From Leifsonia aquatica H1aii (GTDB lineage Bacteria > Actinomycetota > Actinomycetes > Actinomycetales > Microbacteriaceae), in contig NZ_AYMR01000014.1 of the NCBI RefSeq assembly GCF_000633535.1, forward strand, positions 28,605-92,604: DNA of 64,000 bases. The letters run 5' to 3'. This document shows, one piece after another, positions 7,485-15,865 of this stretch. Every line of letters starts with the position of its first letter. Within the stretch, counting starts at the first letter, position 1. Position numbers and translations under genes: made by a program. Below the pieces are notes generated by a model, which worked only from the letters and a program-made list of their open reading frames with translations, did no database searches and had not been told where the DNA came from.

Positions 7485-10400
7485 GTGAGTACATCCACCG
7501 GAGGCGCGACCATGCCCGGCGCTCGGCGGTCCCGCACGCGGGGGAAGCATCTGGCCGGGACCGTGCCGGCCCGCTCGGGTCGGCGCCTGCTGCCGTTCGG
7601 CCGCACGATCGCGGGGGTGCTGACCTCGCTGCTCGTGCTGGTGTCCCTCCTCGGCCTCGATCAGGCCGCACGGGCGGACGCGCCCGGCATCGCGTCGACG
7701 ATGCTCTACAGCGGCAGCGCTCTGAAGCCCGGGACGGTGCTGACGGCGGGCGCCGTCCTCGACCTGAGAGTGCAGTACGACAACACCAAGGTGACTCCGG
7801 GCTCCACGGTCGTCTTCGACGTGGGCTCCAACGTCAGCGTGAAGAGCCTCCCGGCGGCGAACACCTCGATCGCCTCGGTCACACAGGTCGGCGCCGTGGT
7901 GTCGGTCACGTTCAAGGATCCGCTGCCGGCGGATGTGAATCAGGGCGTTTTCGATATCGGCCTGTCGGTGACGAACCCGGCGCAGAGCGGCGCGGACGTG
8001 ATCGCGTGGAAGGTCGACGGCAGCGGCCCCTCCATCCCGGTCACGATCAAGCGCACGGGGGACACGCCACCACCGACGCAGTCCGCCGACGCCAAGAGCG
8101 TCAGCCCGACGGATCTCAACAGGTACGTGCGCGTCGCCGAGGACGGCACGGTGACGATGGACCCGGCGCTCGCCGGCCAGGCGATCAGCTACACCCTGAC
8201 CCTCACTTCCACCCAGGCTCAGGCCGGCTTCCCCATCGCGGACCAGCTCCCCGCCTTTGTCGGCTACGACACCGACTCCTTCACCTTCGCACTGACCACC
8301 TGGGATCCGGACGGCCTGAACAAGAGCACGACGCCCGTGGCCCCCTACCCGGTCACCGTGTCCGGGAACTCCTTCACCAGCAACGTCGACGTGCCCGGCC
8401 CGTCCATCCTCAGGATCACGTACACGGTGCATGTCACCGACCCGGACGGGCTCGCCGCCGCGTTGCAGGCGCAGCTGCTGGGCACGGCCGCAGGTACCAG
8501 CCACACCCTCCCGCTCCAGAACACGGCCACCTTCAACGGCAACCAGGACACGGCGACCGTGAACGTGCGCGGCACCGTTCCCGCTGCACCCTGTGTCGGA
8601 CTGTGCACGCACACGCTGACCAAGGCGTCCGACTGGGACACCCGCAACGTGCTCACCGACCCGGCCGGCGTGCTCACCCCCGCCCAGGAGATCGCCTACA
8701 CGCTGACCGCGAGTGTGGGGACCACGGATGCCGCGCTGCCCGTGAACGTCGTCCTCAGCGACCCGCTCCCGGCGGGGATGAGCTGGAACGCCTCAGACCC
8801 GCAGTTCATCACCGGCATCGCTCTGACGCAGGCGGCCGACTGCCCTGACGCCACGGCATTCGCGGCGGACGGCTACGTCGGTCAGTGGTGCGTGAACGAC
8901 CGGACGCTGCAGGTCAATCTCGGCGCCGGCAGGAGCACGAACGCCACCGTCACGGCCAAGGCGCTCGTCACCAGCGTCGCCGGACTGACCTCGAGCGGCA
9001 CCGCCGGAGCACAGGGGGGCACCCCATACCGGCTCCCCAACACGGCGAGCCTGTTCTACGGGGGAACCACCCCGCAGACTGCGAGCAAGACGATCACCGT
9101 GACGAAGCTGCCCGCCGCCGCCGGAGGCGCCTACACCGACGCGAGCGTGTTCAGCAAGACGGTGAGCAACCCGCCCGCAGCGGTGAACGCGGGGGAGACC
9201 GCCACCATCCCCTACGTCTTCACGGTCGGCGCAGGCAAGGGGATCGACCTCAGGACGAGCACGATCACGGACTTCCTCGACAAGAGCGTCTATGGCGACC
9301 TCGATCTCAGCACGGTGAACCCGACCGGCAGGTACAACGGGCGGCCCCTCACCGCGGCGAGCTTCTCGCTCACCACGGACGCGGAGGGGAATCTTCTCGT
9401 CGCCCTCAGCGATGCGGGCACGGCGGTCGTCGCCGCTCAGGGAGTCGACAAGGCCTTCGAGCTCCGCCTCGCCCTCACCACACTGCCCTTCGACGGCAAG
9501 GTGACGAAGACCATCTCGAACCGCGCCGAGCTCACCGGAGCCGCGGGCCAGCCGCCCTACACGTCGACGGTGAGCAACGTCACCACCTCCTTCGGGAGCG
9601 AGGTGGAGATCGACAAGACGTTGTACGACCCCGCGACCGGCGCATACACCGACTCGCTCCAGGCGAAGACGAACGGGCCGTCGGCCTATGTCTACAAGAT
9701 CGACTTCATCCCGCACGGCGGCTACAACGCGGTCGCGATCAGCGACATCGTCGACCACCTCCCCGCGGGAGTCGAGTTCGCGGGCTTCGTGCAGGCGGAT
9801 GACACCACGGCGGCGGATCCCCTCGCCGGGCCCATCGACATGGGCCACAACCTGGAGGCCGTCTACGACGCCGCCGCGAACACGGTGAGCATCCGGCAGA
9901 AGTCCGGCACCGTGCTCGACAACCCGGACGGCGACACCCTGTCGGCCCGCTTCGCGGTGAGAGTGACCTCCCTCGTCCACTCCATCGTGAACAGCATCGG
10001 CGGGAGCACAGCCACGATCGTGCCGGTGGGGAAGGTCTCCGTCGGCGACTACGTCTGGGTCGACTCGAACCGCGACGGCCGTCAGAATGCCGGAGAGCCG
10101 GGCATCCCCGGCGTCGTCCTCACGATCACCGGGCCGGACGGCAAGCCGGTGACGGATGTCAGCGGCAAGGCGGTCGGCCCGGTCACGACCGACGCCGACG
10201 GACGCTACTCGTTCGACGACCTGCCCGTCCTGAGCGGTGACGAGACCTACACCGTGCAGATCGATCGGTCTGCTTCTGCGGTGGCGCTCGCCCCCTACGT
10301 CCCCACGACGGCCGGCGTCGGCGACCGGACGGGCGACTCGTCCACCTGGACCGCCGCAACCCGGCCCGGGGACCTCCACACCGACGGCGACCGCGACGAC

Positions 10401-10613
10401 ACCCTCGATTTCGGCTTCGTCACCGCGACGGTGCCGCCGATCCTCGCAGACCCGAGCGGCCCGCTGGATCCGCCGACCCCGGTCCTCGCGAGCACCGGGA
10501 GCGACGTCGGCCCCGGCCTCGCGGCCTCCGCGATCGCACTGCTCGTCGGCGCAGTCGCGCTGACCGTGGCCGGGCAGCGCAGGAGACGGCGGCAGTCCCT
10601 CTCGGGCAGCTGA
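7485..10613 (+). CDS. large wall-anchored DUF11/SdrD-like repeat protein with LAxTG signal
   Basis: 1042 residues. The Arg-rich N-terminus and hydrophobic stretch (about 28-55) are a signal peptide. Several DUF11-type beta-sandwich repeats of conserved isopeptide-adhesin style follow, with recurring 'DPLPAG' and 'DHLPAG' segments. An SdrD B-like domain comes next (VGDYVWVDSNRDG, then GEPGIPGV and DGRYSFDDLP). LASTG lies at 1001-1005, followed by a membrane helix and an Arg-rich tail. It is probably a fibrous adhesin or wall protein anchored by sortase E. The start is GTG at 7485, preceded by AGAGGGAG (7471-7478). Its position behind the transmembrane sigma factor suggests regulation by it. 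Confidence 0.85.
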   Translation: MSTSTGGATMPGARRSRTRGKHLAGTVPARSGRRLLPFGRTIAGVLTSLLVLVSLLGLDQAARADAPGIASTMLYSGSALKPGTVLTAGAVLDLRVQYDNTKVTPGSTVVFDVGSNVSVKSLPAANTSIASVTQVGAVVSVTFKDPLPADVNQGVFDIGLSVTNPAQSGADVIAWKVDGSGPSIPVTIKRTGDTPPPTQSADAKSVSPTDLNRYVRVAEDGTVTMDPALAGQAISYTLTLTSTQAQAGFPIADQLPAFVGYDTDSFTFALTTWDPDGLNKSTTPVAPYPVTVSGNSFTSNVDVPGPSILRITYTVHVTDPDGLAAALQAQLLGTAAGTSHTLPLQNTATFNGNQDTATVNVRGTVPAAPCVGLCTHTLTKASDWDTRNVLTDPAGVLTPAQEIAYTLTASVGTTDAALPVNVVLSDPLPAGMSWNASDPQFITGIALTQAADCPDATAFAADGYVGQWCVNDRTLQVNLGAGRSTNATVTAKALVTSVAGLTSSGTAGAQGGTPYRLPNTASLFYGGTTPQTASKTITVTKLPAAAGGAYTDASVFSKTVSNPPAAVNAGETATIPYVFTVGAGKGIDLRTSTITDFLDKSVYGDLDLSTVNPTGRYNGRPLTAASFSLTTDAEGNLLVALSDAGTAVVAAQGVDKAFELRLALTTLPFDGKVTKTISNRAELTGAAGQPPYTSTVSNVTTSFGSEVEIDKTLYDPATGAYTDSLQAKTNGPSAYVYKIDFIPHGGYNAVAISDIVDHLPAGVEFAGFVQADDTTAADPLAGPIDMGHNLEAVYDAAANTVSIRQKSGTVLDNPDGDTLSARFAVRVTSLVHSIVNSIGGSTATIVPVGKVSVGDYVWVDSNRDGRQNAGEPGIPGVVLTITGPDGKPVTDVSGKAVGPVTTDADGRYSFDDLPVLSGDETYTVQIDRSASAVALAPYVPTTAGVGDRTGDSSTWTAATRPGDLHTDGDRDDTLDFGFVTATVPPILADPSGPLDPPTPVLASTGSDVGPGLAASAIALLVGAVALTVAGQRRRRRQSLSGS

Positions 10614-10641
10614 GAAGGCACGTGGAGAAGGGATGGGTGAG

Positions 10642-11016
10642 ATGACACCGTCACCACGAGACGAGGGCGGGAGCCGTGCCGACGACGAGACGGGTGCGGT
10701 GCCCGCCCCCGTCTCGAGGCTGGTGGAGGCGATCAACGGCGCCGACGTCGATGGCTTCGTCGCTGTGTTCGCACCCGACGGACTCATCGACGACTGGGGG
10801 CGCCGGTGCCGCGGTTCCGAGGGGATCCGCGGCTGGGCCCTCTCCGACGCGATCGGCGCCGGAGCCCGCATGGAGATACTCTCCGCGCGGACCGCGGGCG
10901 CTGTGACCACGACCCGGTTCTCGTGGCGCAGCGCCGTCTTCACCGGCGACTCGGTCGGCGAGTTCACCGTCGTGGACGGCGCGGTGGCGCGCTTCGTCAT
11001 CCGGGGCGAGGCCTGA
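10642..11016 (+). CDS. SnoaL-like / NTF2-fold small protein
   Basis: 124 residues with the NTF2-fold pattern: VSRLVEAINGADVDGFVAVFAPDGLIDDWGRRCRG-like opening helices, then a strand pattern ending EFTVVDGAVARFVI. These polyketide-cyclase-like domains bind small hydrophobic ligands or act as isomerases, but no function is assignable here. GGAGAAGGG at 10624-10632 is well spaced for the ATG at 10642. An in-frame ATG at 10633 would directly abut it. The stop is 3 nt before the ltrA-like ATG, so the two genes form an operon. Confidence 0.75.
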   Translation: MTPSPRDEGGSRADDETGAVPAPVSRLVEAINGADVDGFVAVFAPDGLIDDWGRRCRGSEGIRGWALSDAIGAGARMEILSARTAGAVTTTRFSWRSAVFTGDSVGEFTVVDGAVARFVIRGEA

Positions 11017-11019
11017 CCG

Positions 11020-12201
11020 ATGGCGTCGCCGAGTCTCCTCCGCGACCGGACCGCGGGCACACGCGTCACGAACACCGAGCTGTTCTTCGACCTCGTCTAC
11101 GTCGTGGCGGTGACCCAGCTGTCGGGCTTCCTGCGCGAGCATCCCACCTGGTCGGGGGCGCTGGGCGCGCTCATCCTCCTCGGGATGATCTGGAACGCGT
11201 GGGTCTACACGACGTGGGTCACCAATTGGCTGGATCCCGACCGGAATGCGACGCGTCTGATGCTCCTGGCCGTCATGGGCGGCAGCCTCGTCCTGGCCGC
11301 GGGTGTGCAGGACGCCTACGACGACAAAGGACTGTGGGTCGGGATCGCCTATGCCGCGATACAGATCGGCCGCTCGGTCTTCACCGTCTGGGCGGCGCGG
11401 TCCGACGACGCTCTGCGGAGGAATTACCAGAGGATCCTGTGCTGGTGCCTGCTGAGCGGTGCCGTCGCCGTGGTCGGAGGCGCGCTCGACGGTCCCGCTC
11501 GGCTCGCCCTGTTCGCGCTCGCTGTCGTCATCGACATCGTCGGCGGGATCGTGCAGTTCTGGACGCCGGGGCTCGGCAGGACGCCGGCAGCGGAGTGGGA
11601 CATCGACGGACCGCACTTCGCGGAGCGCTGCCAGGCCTTCGTCCTGATCGCGCTGGGAGAGTCCGTGGTCGGGATCAGCTCGCCGCTCGCCGAGGCCGAC
11701 CATGTCGACGCGGCCGGCGTCGCGGGGACGATCGGTGCGTTCATCACCGTGTCCGCGCTCTTCCTGCTGTACTTCGACCGCTGGGCGCACGCCGGCGTGT
11801 CCGCCGTCCGGCGGGCGGCAGAGCCCGGCAAGCTCGCCGCTCGTGGCTACCATCTGGTCCATCCGATCATCGTCGGAGGCATCATCCTCGTCGCGGCGGG
11901 CAACGAGGAGATCCTGGCCTCCGTGCTCGGCGGAGCGGGTGGGCACCACCCGGACTCCTGGCTGATCGCCTGGTTCTGCGCCGGCGGTGCGGCGACCTTC
12001 GTGCTCGGGCACGCGATCTACATCCGGCTCATCAGCGGTCGGGCGAGCACGACACATCTCATCGCCTTCGGCGCCCTGCTCGTCGTCGTCGCCCTCGGAG
12101 GCGGGCTCGGCGTCAGCGCGCTCGGCATCGGGATCGCGACCGGGCTGGTCGTCGTCTTCCTCGTGCTCGTCGAAACGGCTCGAGCCCGCGCCGGCCGCTG
12201 A
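11020..12201 (+). CDS. low temperature requirement protein A (LtrA) family membrane protein
   Basis: 393 residues with about eleven to twelve hydrophobic segments. The start RVTNTELFFDLVYVVAVTQLS is the diagnostic LtrA opening, and LIALGESVVGI appears in the second half as in the family. LtrA was named from a Listeria mutant that failed to grow in the cold; its biochemical role is unknown. ATG at 11020, 3 nt after the upstream stop and probably translated from the same message. A GC-rich hairpin follows the gene. Confidence 0.85.
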   Translation: MASPSLLRDRTAGTRVTNTELFFDLVYVVAVTQLSGFLREHPTWSGALGALILLGMIWNAWVYTTWVTNWLDPDRNATRLMLLAVMGGSLVLAAGVQDAYDDKGLWVGIAYAAIQIGRSVFTVWAARSDDALRRNYQRILCWCLLSGAVAVVGGALDGPARLALFALAVVIDIVGGIVQFWTPGLGRTPAAEWDIDGPHFAERCQAFVLIALGESVVGISSPLAEADHVDAAGVAGTIGAFITVSALFLLYFDRWAHAGVSAVRRAAEPGKLAARGYHLVHPIIVGGIILVAAGNEEILASVLGGAGGHHPDSWLIAWFCAGGAATFVLGHAIYIRLISGRASTTHLIAFGALLVVVALGGGLGVSALGIGIATGLVVVFLVLVETARARAGR

Positions 12202-12220
12202 CCGGGAGGCTCGCGCCCGG

Positions 12221-12243
12221 GCCCGCGACGATCGTCGGCGGGC
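12221..12243 (+). terminator. possible intrinsic terminator after ltrA
   Basis: A GC-rich imperfect inverted repeat, GCCCG at 12221-12225 and CGGGC at 12239-12243 around a CGACGATCGTCG core, lies 20 nt after the ltrA stop. There is no U-run, as is common in high-GC actinobacteria. Confidence 0.4.
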
Positions 12244-12288
12244 TGTAGCTTTGGCAGAGACACACGAGCGGTGACGAAGGGGTCGGAT

Positions 12289-12399
12289 GTGAACGCTCTC
12301 GCTTCCTCCACAGCGGATGCTCCCGTGCGGGACCGCCCGCTGCCGGCGCCGGCCGGTGGCGCCGTGGAACCGGCGCTCATCGGACGTGGGCGACCGTGA
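12289..12399 (+). CDS. small ORF (36 aa) translationally coupled to the GntR gene
   Basis: GTG at 12289 is preceded by GAAGGGG (12276-12282) with good spacing. The frame runs 36 codons to a TGA at 12397-12399 that overlaps the GTG start of the GntR gene (12396) in a GTGA junction. The peptide is Ala/Pro-rich (MNALASSTADAPVRD...) and is not recognisable. The GntR start has no ribosome binding site of its own, so reinitiation from this ORF would explain its expression. A possible -10 box, TAGCTT, lies at 12245-12250. It may be a leader peptide rather than a functional protein. Confidence 0.45.
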   Translation: MNALASSTADAPVRDRPLPAPAGGAVEPALIGRGRP

Positions 12400-12791
12400 T
12401 CACGCTCACGGCCGATGCGGCCGAGCCGCCGTACGAGCAGATCCGTACACAGCTCCGCGATCAGATCACCAACGGCGAGCTCCTCGCCGGGACCCGGCTC
12501 CCCACGGTGCGGAGGCTGGCCGCGGACCTCGGCGTCGCGGCGAACACCGTGGGTCGCGCGTACAAGGAGCTCGAGGCGGCGGGACTGGTGGAGACGCGGA
12601 GGCGCGGCGGCACTGTCGTTGGTCACGGAACCGACGAACTCCGCGCGCATGCCCACGCGGACGCACTCGAGTTCGCTGCCCGCATGCGGGAACGCGGACT
12701 CGGCCTCGACGAGACGGTCGCCCTGATCCGTGCCGCCTTCGCCGCAACGACCGAGCCGCACGAGGTCACGGACGCCAGGGCGAAACCCTGA
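12396..12791 (+). CDS. GntR family regulator, YtrA subfamily
   Basis: 131 residues. The winged helix-turn-helix spans about 8-75 (PPYEQIRTQLRDQITNGELL, then LPTVRRLAADLGVAANTVGRAYKELE). It is followed by only a short helical tail of about 50 residues. That is the YtrA-type dimerisation tail, without a large effector domain. YtrA-type regulators usually control adjacent ABC exporters, but no such operon adjoins this gene. It overlaps the preceding small ORF by 4 nt and is convergent with the ssuC-like gene (22 bp apart). Confidence 0.85.
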   Translation: MITLTADAAEPPYEQIRTQLRDQITNGELLAGTRLPTVRRLAADLGVAANTVGRAYKELEAAGLVETRRRGGTVVGHGTDELRAHAHADALEFAARMRERGLGLDETVALIRAAFAATTEPHEVTDARAKP

Positions 12792-12812
12792 CGCCATCCC
12801 TCGCCGGGATCC

Positions 12813-13736
12813 TCACGCCCAGCGCCGGTTCGCCCAGCGCTCGAACAAGCCGACCAGGGAGTCCGTCAGCTTGCCCAGCACCGCGAGCAGGATGATCGCC
12901 AGGAAGAGGCGGTCAGTGCGGCCGTTGTTCTGGGAGTCGCTGAGCAGGAAGCCGAGGCCCATGGACGAGGCGATCAGCTCGGCTGCGACCAGGAACAGCC
13001 AGGCCTGCGCAAGAGCGAGACGCAGGCCCGAGATGACCGACGGCAGCACATATGGCAGCTGCACCGTGGTGAACAGGCGGATCCCGTTGAGGCCGAAGGC
13101 GCGGCCGGCCTCGACCAGATGCCGGTCGACGTGCTTCAACGAGGCCGCCACCGTCGTGTAGACGGGGAAGAACGCACCGATGGCGATCAGGATGATCTTC
13201 GAGTCTTCACCGATTTTGAACCAGAGGATCAGCAGAGGCACCCAGGCGAGCGAGGGGACGGCCCGGACGGCGGCGAGGGTGGAGCTGAACAGGATGTCGG
13301 CGAGCCGGGAGAGGCCGACGACCGCCCCGAGCACCAGGCCGAGTGCCGCACCGCAGGCGAACCCGATCAGCACCCGCTGGGTCGAGATCGCCACGTAGAG
13401 GCCGAGCAGGCCACGCTGGGCGAGGTCGATCGCGGCGTTCCACACCATCGCGGGCGAGGGCAGCTGCGCCGAGGTGAAGACGCCGGACGTGCTCGTGACC
13501 TGCCAGACGATCAGGATGATCGCCGGCAGCACGAGGCCGCCGACGATCCGGACCCACCGGCGGGAGAGGAAAGGCGTGCGGGCGACGACCGCGCCCGTGC
13601 CGTCGGCGACGACGGTCGCCGGGGCCGCCGGCCGGGGTCGCTCTCCGGCCACGGAGGCCGCGCTCCCGACCTCGCCGCCGGGGCCGCCGACCACGATCAG
13701 CGGGCCCTCTCCCTCCGGTGAGTTCTGGTAGGACAT
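12813..13736 (-). CDS. ssuC: ABC importer permease, SsuC/TauC-type (sulfonate/nitrate/taurine family)
   Basis: 307 residues with a hydrophilic Pro/Ala-rich N-terminal tail of about 55 residues, then about six membrane segments. The EAA loop that docks on the ATPase is seen as EAGRAFGLNGIRLFTTVQLP. Family length is usually about 250-270, so the extra N-terminus is notable. It is the last gene of a three-gene operon with the binding protein (8 nt upstream) and ATPase. The ssu name is by family; aliphatic sulfonate import is likely but not proven. Confidence 0.8.
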   Translation of the reverse strand: MSYQNSPEGEGPLIVVGGPGGEVGSAASVAGERPRPAAPATVVADGTGAVVARTPFLSRRWVRIVGGLVLPAIILIVWQVTSTSGVFTSAQLPSPAMVWNAAIDLAQRGLLGLYVAISTQRVLIGFACGAALGLVLGAVVGLSRLADILFSSTLAAVRAVPSLAWVPLLILWFKIGEDSKIILIAIGAFFPVYTTVAASLKHVDRHLVEAGRAFGLNGIRLFTTVQLPYVLPSVISGLRLALAQAWLFLVAAELIASSMGLGFLLSDSQNNGRTDRLFLAIILLAVLGKLTDSLVGLFERWANRRWA

Positions 13737-13743
13737 GGTTCGG

Positions 13744-14790
13744 TCAGCCGCCGATCGCGCTCGGGTCGGCCTTCTTCGCGAAGGTCGGGTCGAGCAGGGT
13801 GTCGAGCGCCTTGTCGATGTCGGCCTGCGACGCCACGTCGCCGGACTGGACGAAGATCGGGCCGACCTTCTTCAGCACCTTCAGCTGCGCGTCGCCCGGG
13901 ATCGGGGAGACGTCGAGGTTGGTGCGCTCGGTGATGACGGTGGTGGCGACCGACGGGTCGATCCCGGCGACCTCGGAGAGGATCTGTGCGGTCTCCTCCG
14001 GGTGCTTCTGCGCCCACGCTCGGGCGTACTCGTACGTGTTCACGACGGTCTGCGCGACGTCGGGCTTGCTCGACAGGAACGACTCGGTCGCGTTGAGGAA
14101 GCCGTAGGTGTTGAAGTCGACGTTGCGGTAGATCAGCGTGGCACCCGACTTCTGGGCGTTGGCCATGATCGGGTCGAGCCCGCTCCACGCGTCGACCGAG
14201 CCGTTCTGCAGAGCGGCCCAGCCGTCGGCGTGCTGCAGGTTCTGGATGGTGACATCGCTCGCCGACAGGCCGTTCGCCTCCAGCGCCTGCAGCAGGAAGA
14301 AGTAGGGGTCGGTGCCCTTGGTGGCCGCGATCTGCTTGCCCTTGAGCTCCTTCACCGAGGTGATGCCCGATTTCGGGCCGACGACGATCGCGGACCATTC
14401 GGGCTGCGAGAAGATGTCGATCGTCTTGATCGGCGAGGCGTTGGAGCGCGCGAGCAGGGCGGCGGAGCCCGCGGTCGAGCCGACGTCCACCGCGCCGGAG
14501 CGCAGTGCCTCGTTGGCCTTGTTGGAGCCGGCGGACTGCACCCAGTTGACGGTGATGTCCTGCTTGGCGAGGGCCTTCTCGAGCCAGCCCTCCTTCTTGA
14601 TCACCAGGCTGAGCGGGTTGTAGGTGGCGAAGTCGATGTTGAGCGTGCCGCCCTTCGTGACGGTGCCGGGGGTGCTGCTGGCTGCGGCGCCGGAGGCCGA
14701 GCCCTCGCCGGCGACACAGCCCGAGAGGAGCAGGGTCGCCGCTGCGGCGGCCGCCGCGAGGGCGGTGACGATGGTGGGTGTGCGGCGCAT
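13744..14790 (-). CDS. ssuA: ABC importer substrate-binding lipoprotein, SsuA-type
   Basis: 348 residues. The signal peptide ends in LLLSGC, so Cys is the lipidated residue (about 25). The SsuA/THI5-like periplasmic-binding fold follows, with landmarks 'GYFPLA'-equivalent 'ATYNPLSLVIKKEGWLEKAL', 'SGAVDVGSTAGSAALLA' and 'DAWSGLDPIMA'. It binds sulfonates or similar small anions outside the membrane and delivers them to the permease. ATG at 14790 with AGGAGG upstream. It is separated from the ATPase gene by 140 bp containing hexanucleotide repeats, but probably belongs to one operon. Confidence 0.82.
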   Translation of the reverse strand: MRRTPTIVTALAAAAAAATLLLSGCVAGEGSASGAAASSTPGTVTKGGTLNIDFATYNPLSLVIKKEGWLEKALAKQDITVNWVQSAGSNKANEALRSGAVDVGSTAGSAALLARSNASPIKTIDIFSQPEWSAIVVGPKSGITSVKELKGKQIAATKGTDPYFFLLQALEANGLSASDVTIQNLQHADGWAALQNGSVDAWSGLDPIMANAQKSGATLIYRNVDFNTYGFLNATESFLSSKPDVAQTVVNTYEYARAWAQKHPEETAQILSEVAGIDPSVATTVITERTNLDVSPIPGDAQLKVLKKVGPIFVQSGDVASQADIDKALDTLLDPTFAKKADPSAIGG

Positions 14791-14820
14791 GGGGCCTCCT
14801 GGTCGAGTGCTCGGGCGAGC

Positions 14821-14913
14821 GGTGCTGTGGGTGCGGTGCTGTGGGTGCGGTGCTGGTCGCGGTCTGGTGGACGCTGGTGCTGGTGCTGGTGCTGGTGCTG
14901 GTGCTGGTGCTGG
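14821..14913. repeat. tandem repeats in the ssuB-ssuA intergenic gap
   Basis: Two copies of a 14-bp unit GGTGCTGTGGGTGC (14821-14834, 14835-14848) are followed by six uninterrupted CTGGTG hexamers (14874-14909) plus a partial one. The array lies 30-120 nt upstream of the ssuA start inside a presumed operon. Copy-number change would alter the spacing between the two cistrons. Confidence 0.8.
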
Positions 14914-14930
14914 GGTGCCGGGTGGGCCGA

Positions 14931-15788
14931 TCAGACCAGAGAGGCCTCGGCCACGGGCATTCGCCGGCCTGCTGGTGCGCCGTGGGCATTGCCGTGCAGG
15001 TCGATCCCCAGCCCGTCGAGCAGGTCCGCCCGGAGGTCGGCGAGCTCCACCGAGCCGCGGTCGCGCGGCCGGGCGCCGGGAACGGTCGTGACGCTGCGGA
15101 TCGTGGCGCCGGCGCGCCCCTCCTCGCTGCCGAGCAGGATGATGCGGTCGGCCAGCTGGAGGGCCTCGTCCACGTCGTGGGTGACGAGGAGGATGGTCGT
15201 GGGCGCCGCGGCGTGCACGTCGACCAGCAGGTCCTGCATCTTGAGGCGCGTCAGGGCGTCCAAGGCGCCGAACGGCTCGTCGAGCAGGAGGACGCCGGGA
15301 TTGCGGGCCAGGGCACGGGCGAGGGAAGCGCGCTGGGCCATTCCGCCGGAGACCTCGCGCGGTCGAAGCCCGGCCGAGGACGAGAGCCCGACGAGGTCGA
15401 GCAGGCGGGCGACGCGTTCGCGTCCGGCGGCTCGGTCCAGCCCTCGGGCGAGACCGAGGGCGACGTTGTCGGCCAGCGACCGCCACGGCAGGAGCCGCGG
15501 CTCCTGGAACCCGACGGCGCAGCGCGGGTCGACGCCCACGACCGGCGAACCGTCGATCAGAGCGGATCCCGCTGTGGGTGTGTCGAGACCGCCGGCGATG
15601 CGCAGCAGCGTGGACTTGCCGCACCCGCTCGCACCGAGGATCGCGACGACCTCGCCCGCGGCCACGCGCAGCGAGACGTCCCTCAGCACGGGGCGCACCT
15701 CGGTCGCGGCGCCGCGGCGCTTCGGGGACGCGAAGGCGCGCCCGACCCCGGCGAACTCGACGGGGAAGGCGGACGATTCCTCTGACAT
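14931..15788 (-). CDS. ssuB: ABC importer ATP-binding protein, SsuB-type
   Basis: 285 residues. Walker A GASGCGKST is near residue 52, the Q-loop reads FQEPRLLPW, the signature is EVSGGMAQRASLARAL, Walker B is LLLDEPFGALD and the switch is VTHDVDEAL. The FQEPRLLPW loop is typical of nitrate/sulfonate/taurine importers. It is the first gene of the operon with ssuA and ssuC; ATG at 15788. A TAGCGT box at 15798-15803 on this strand would give a leader of only a few nucleotides. It is intact and should power the importer. Confidence 0.85.
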   Translation of the reverse strand: MSEESSAFPVEFAGVGRAFASPKRRGAATEVRPVLRDVSLRVAAGEVVAILGASGCGKSTLLRIAGGLDTPTAGSALIDGSPVVGVDPRCAVGFQEPRLLPWRSLADNVALGLARGLDRAAGRERVARLLDLVGLSSSAGLRPREVSGGMAQRASLARALARNPGVLLLDEPFGALDALTRLKMQDLLVDVHAAAPTTILLVTHDVDEALQLADRIILLGSEEGRAGATIRSVTTVPGARPRDRGSVELADLRADLLDGLGIDLHGNAHGAPAGRRMPVAEASLV

Positions 15789-15865
15789 GGTGCTCCGACG
15801 CTACCGAAGCACCCGTCCGCGCGCCCGGGCGACGAAACCTGGCGTAACGAAAGCTTGCCTCGGCG

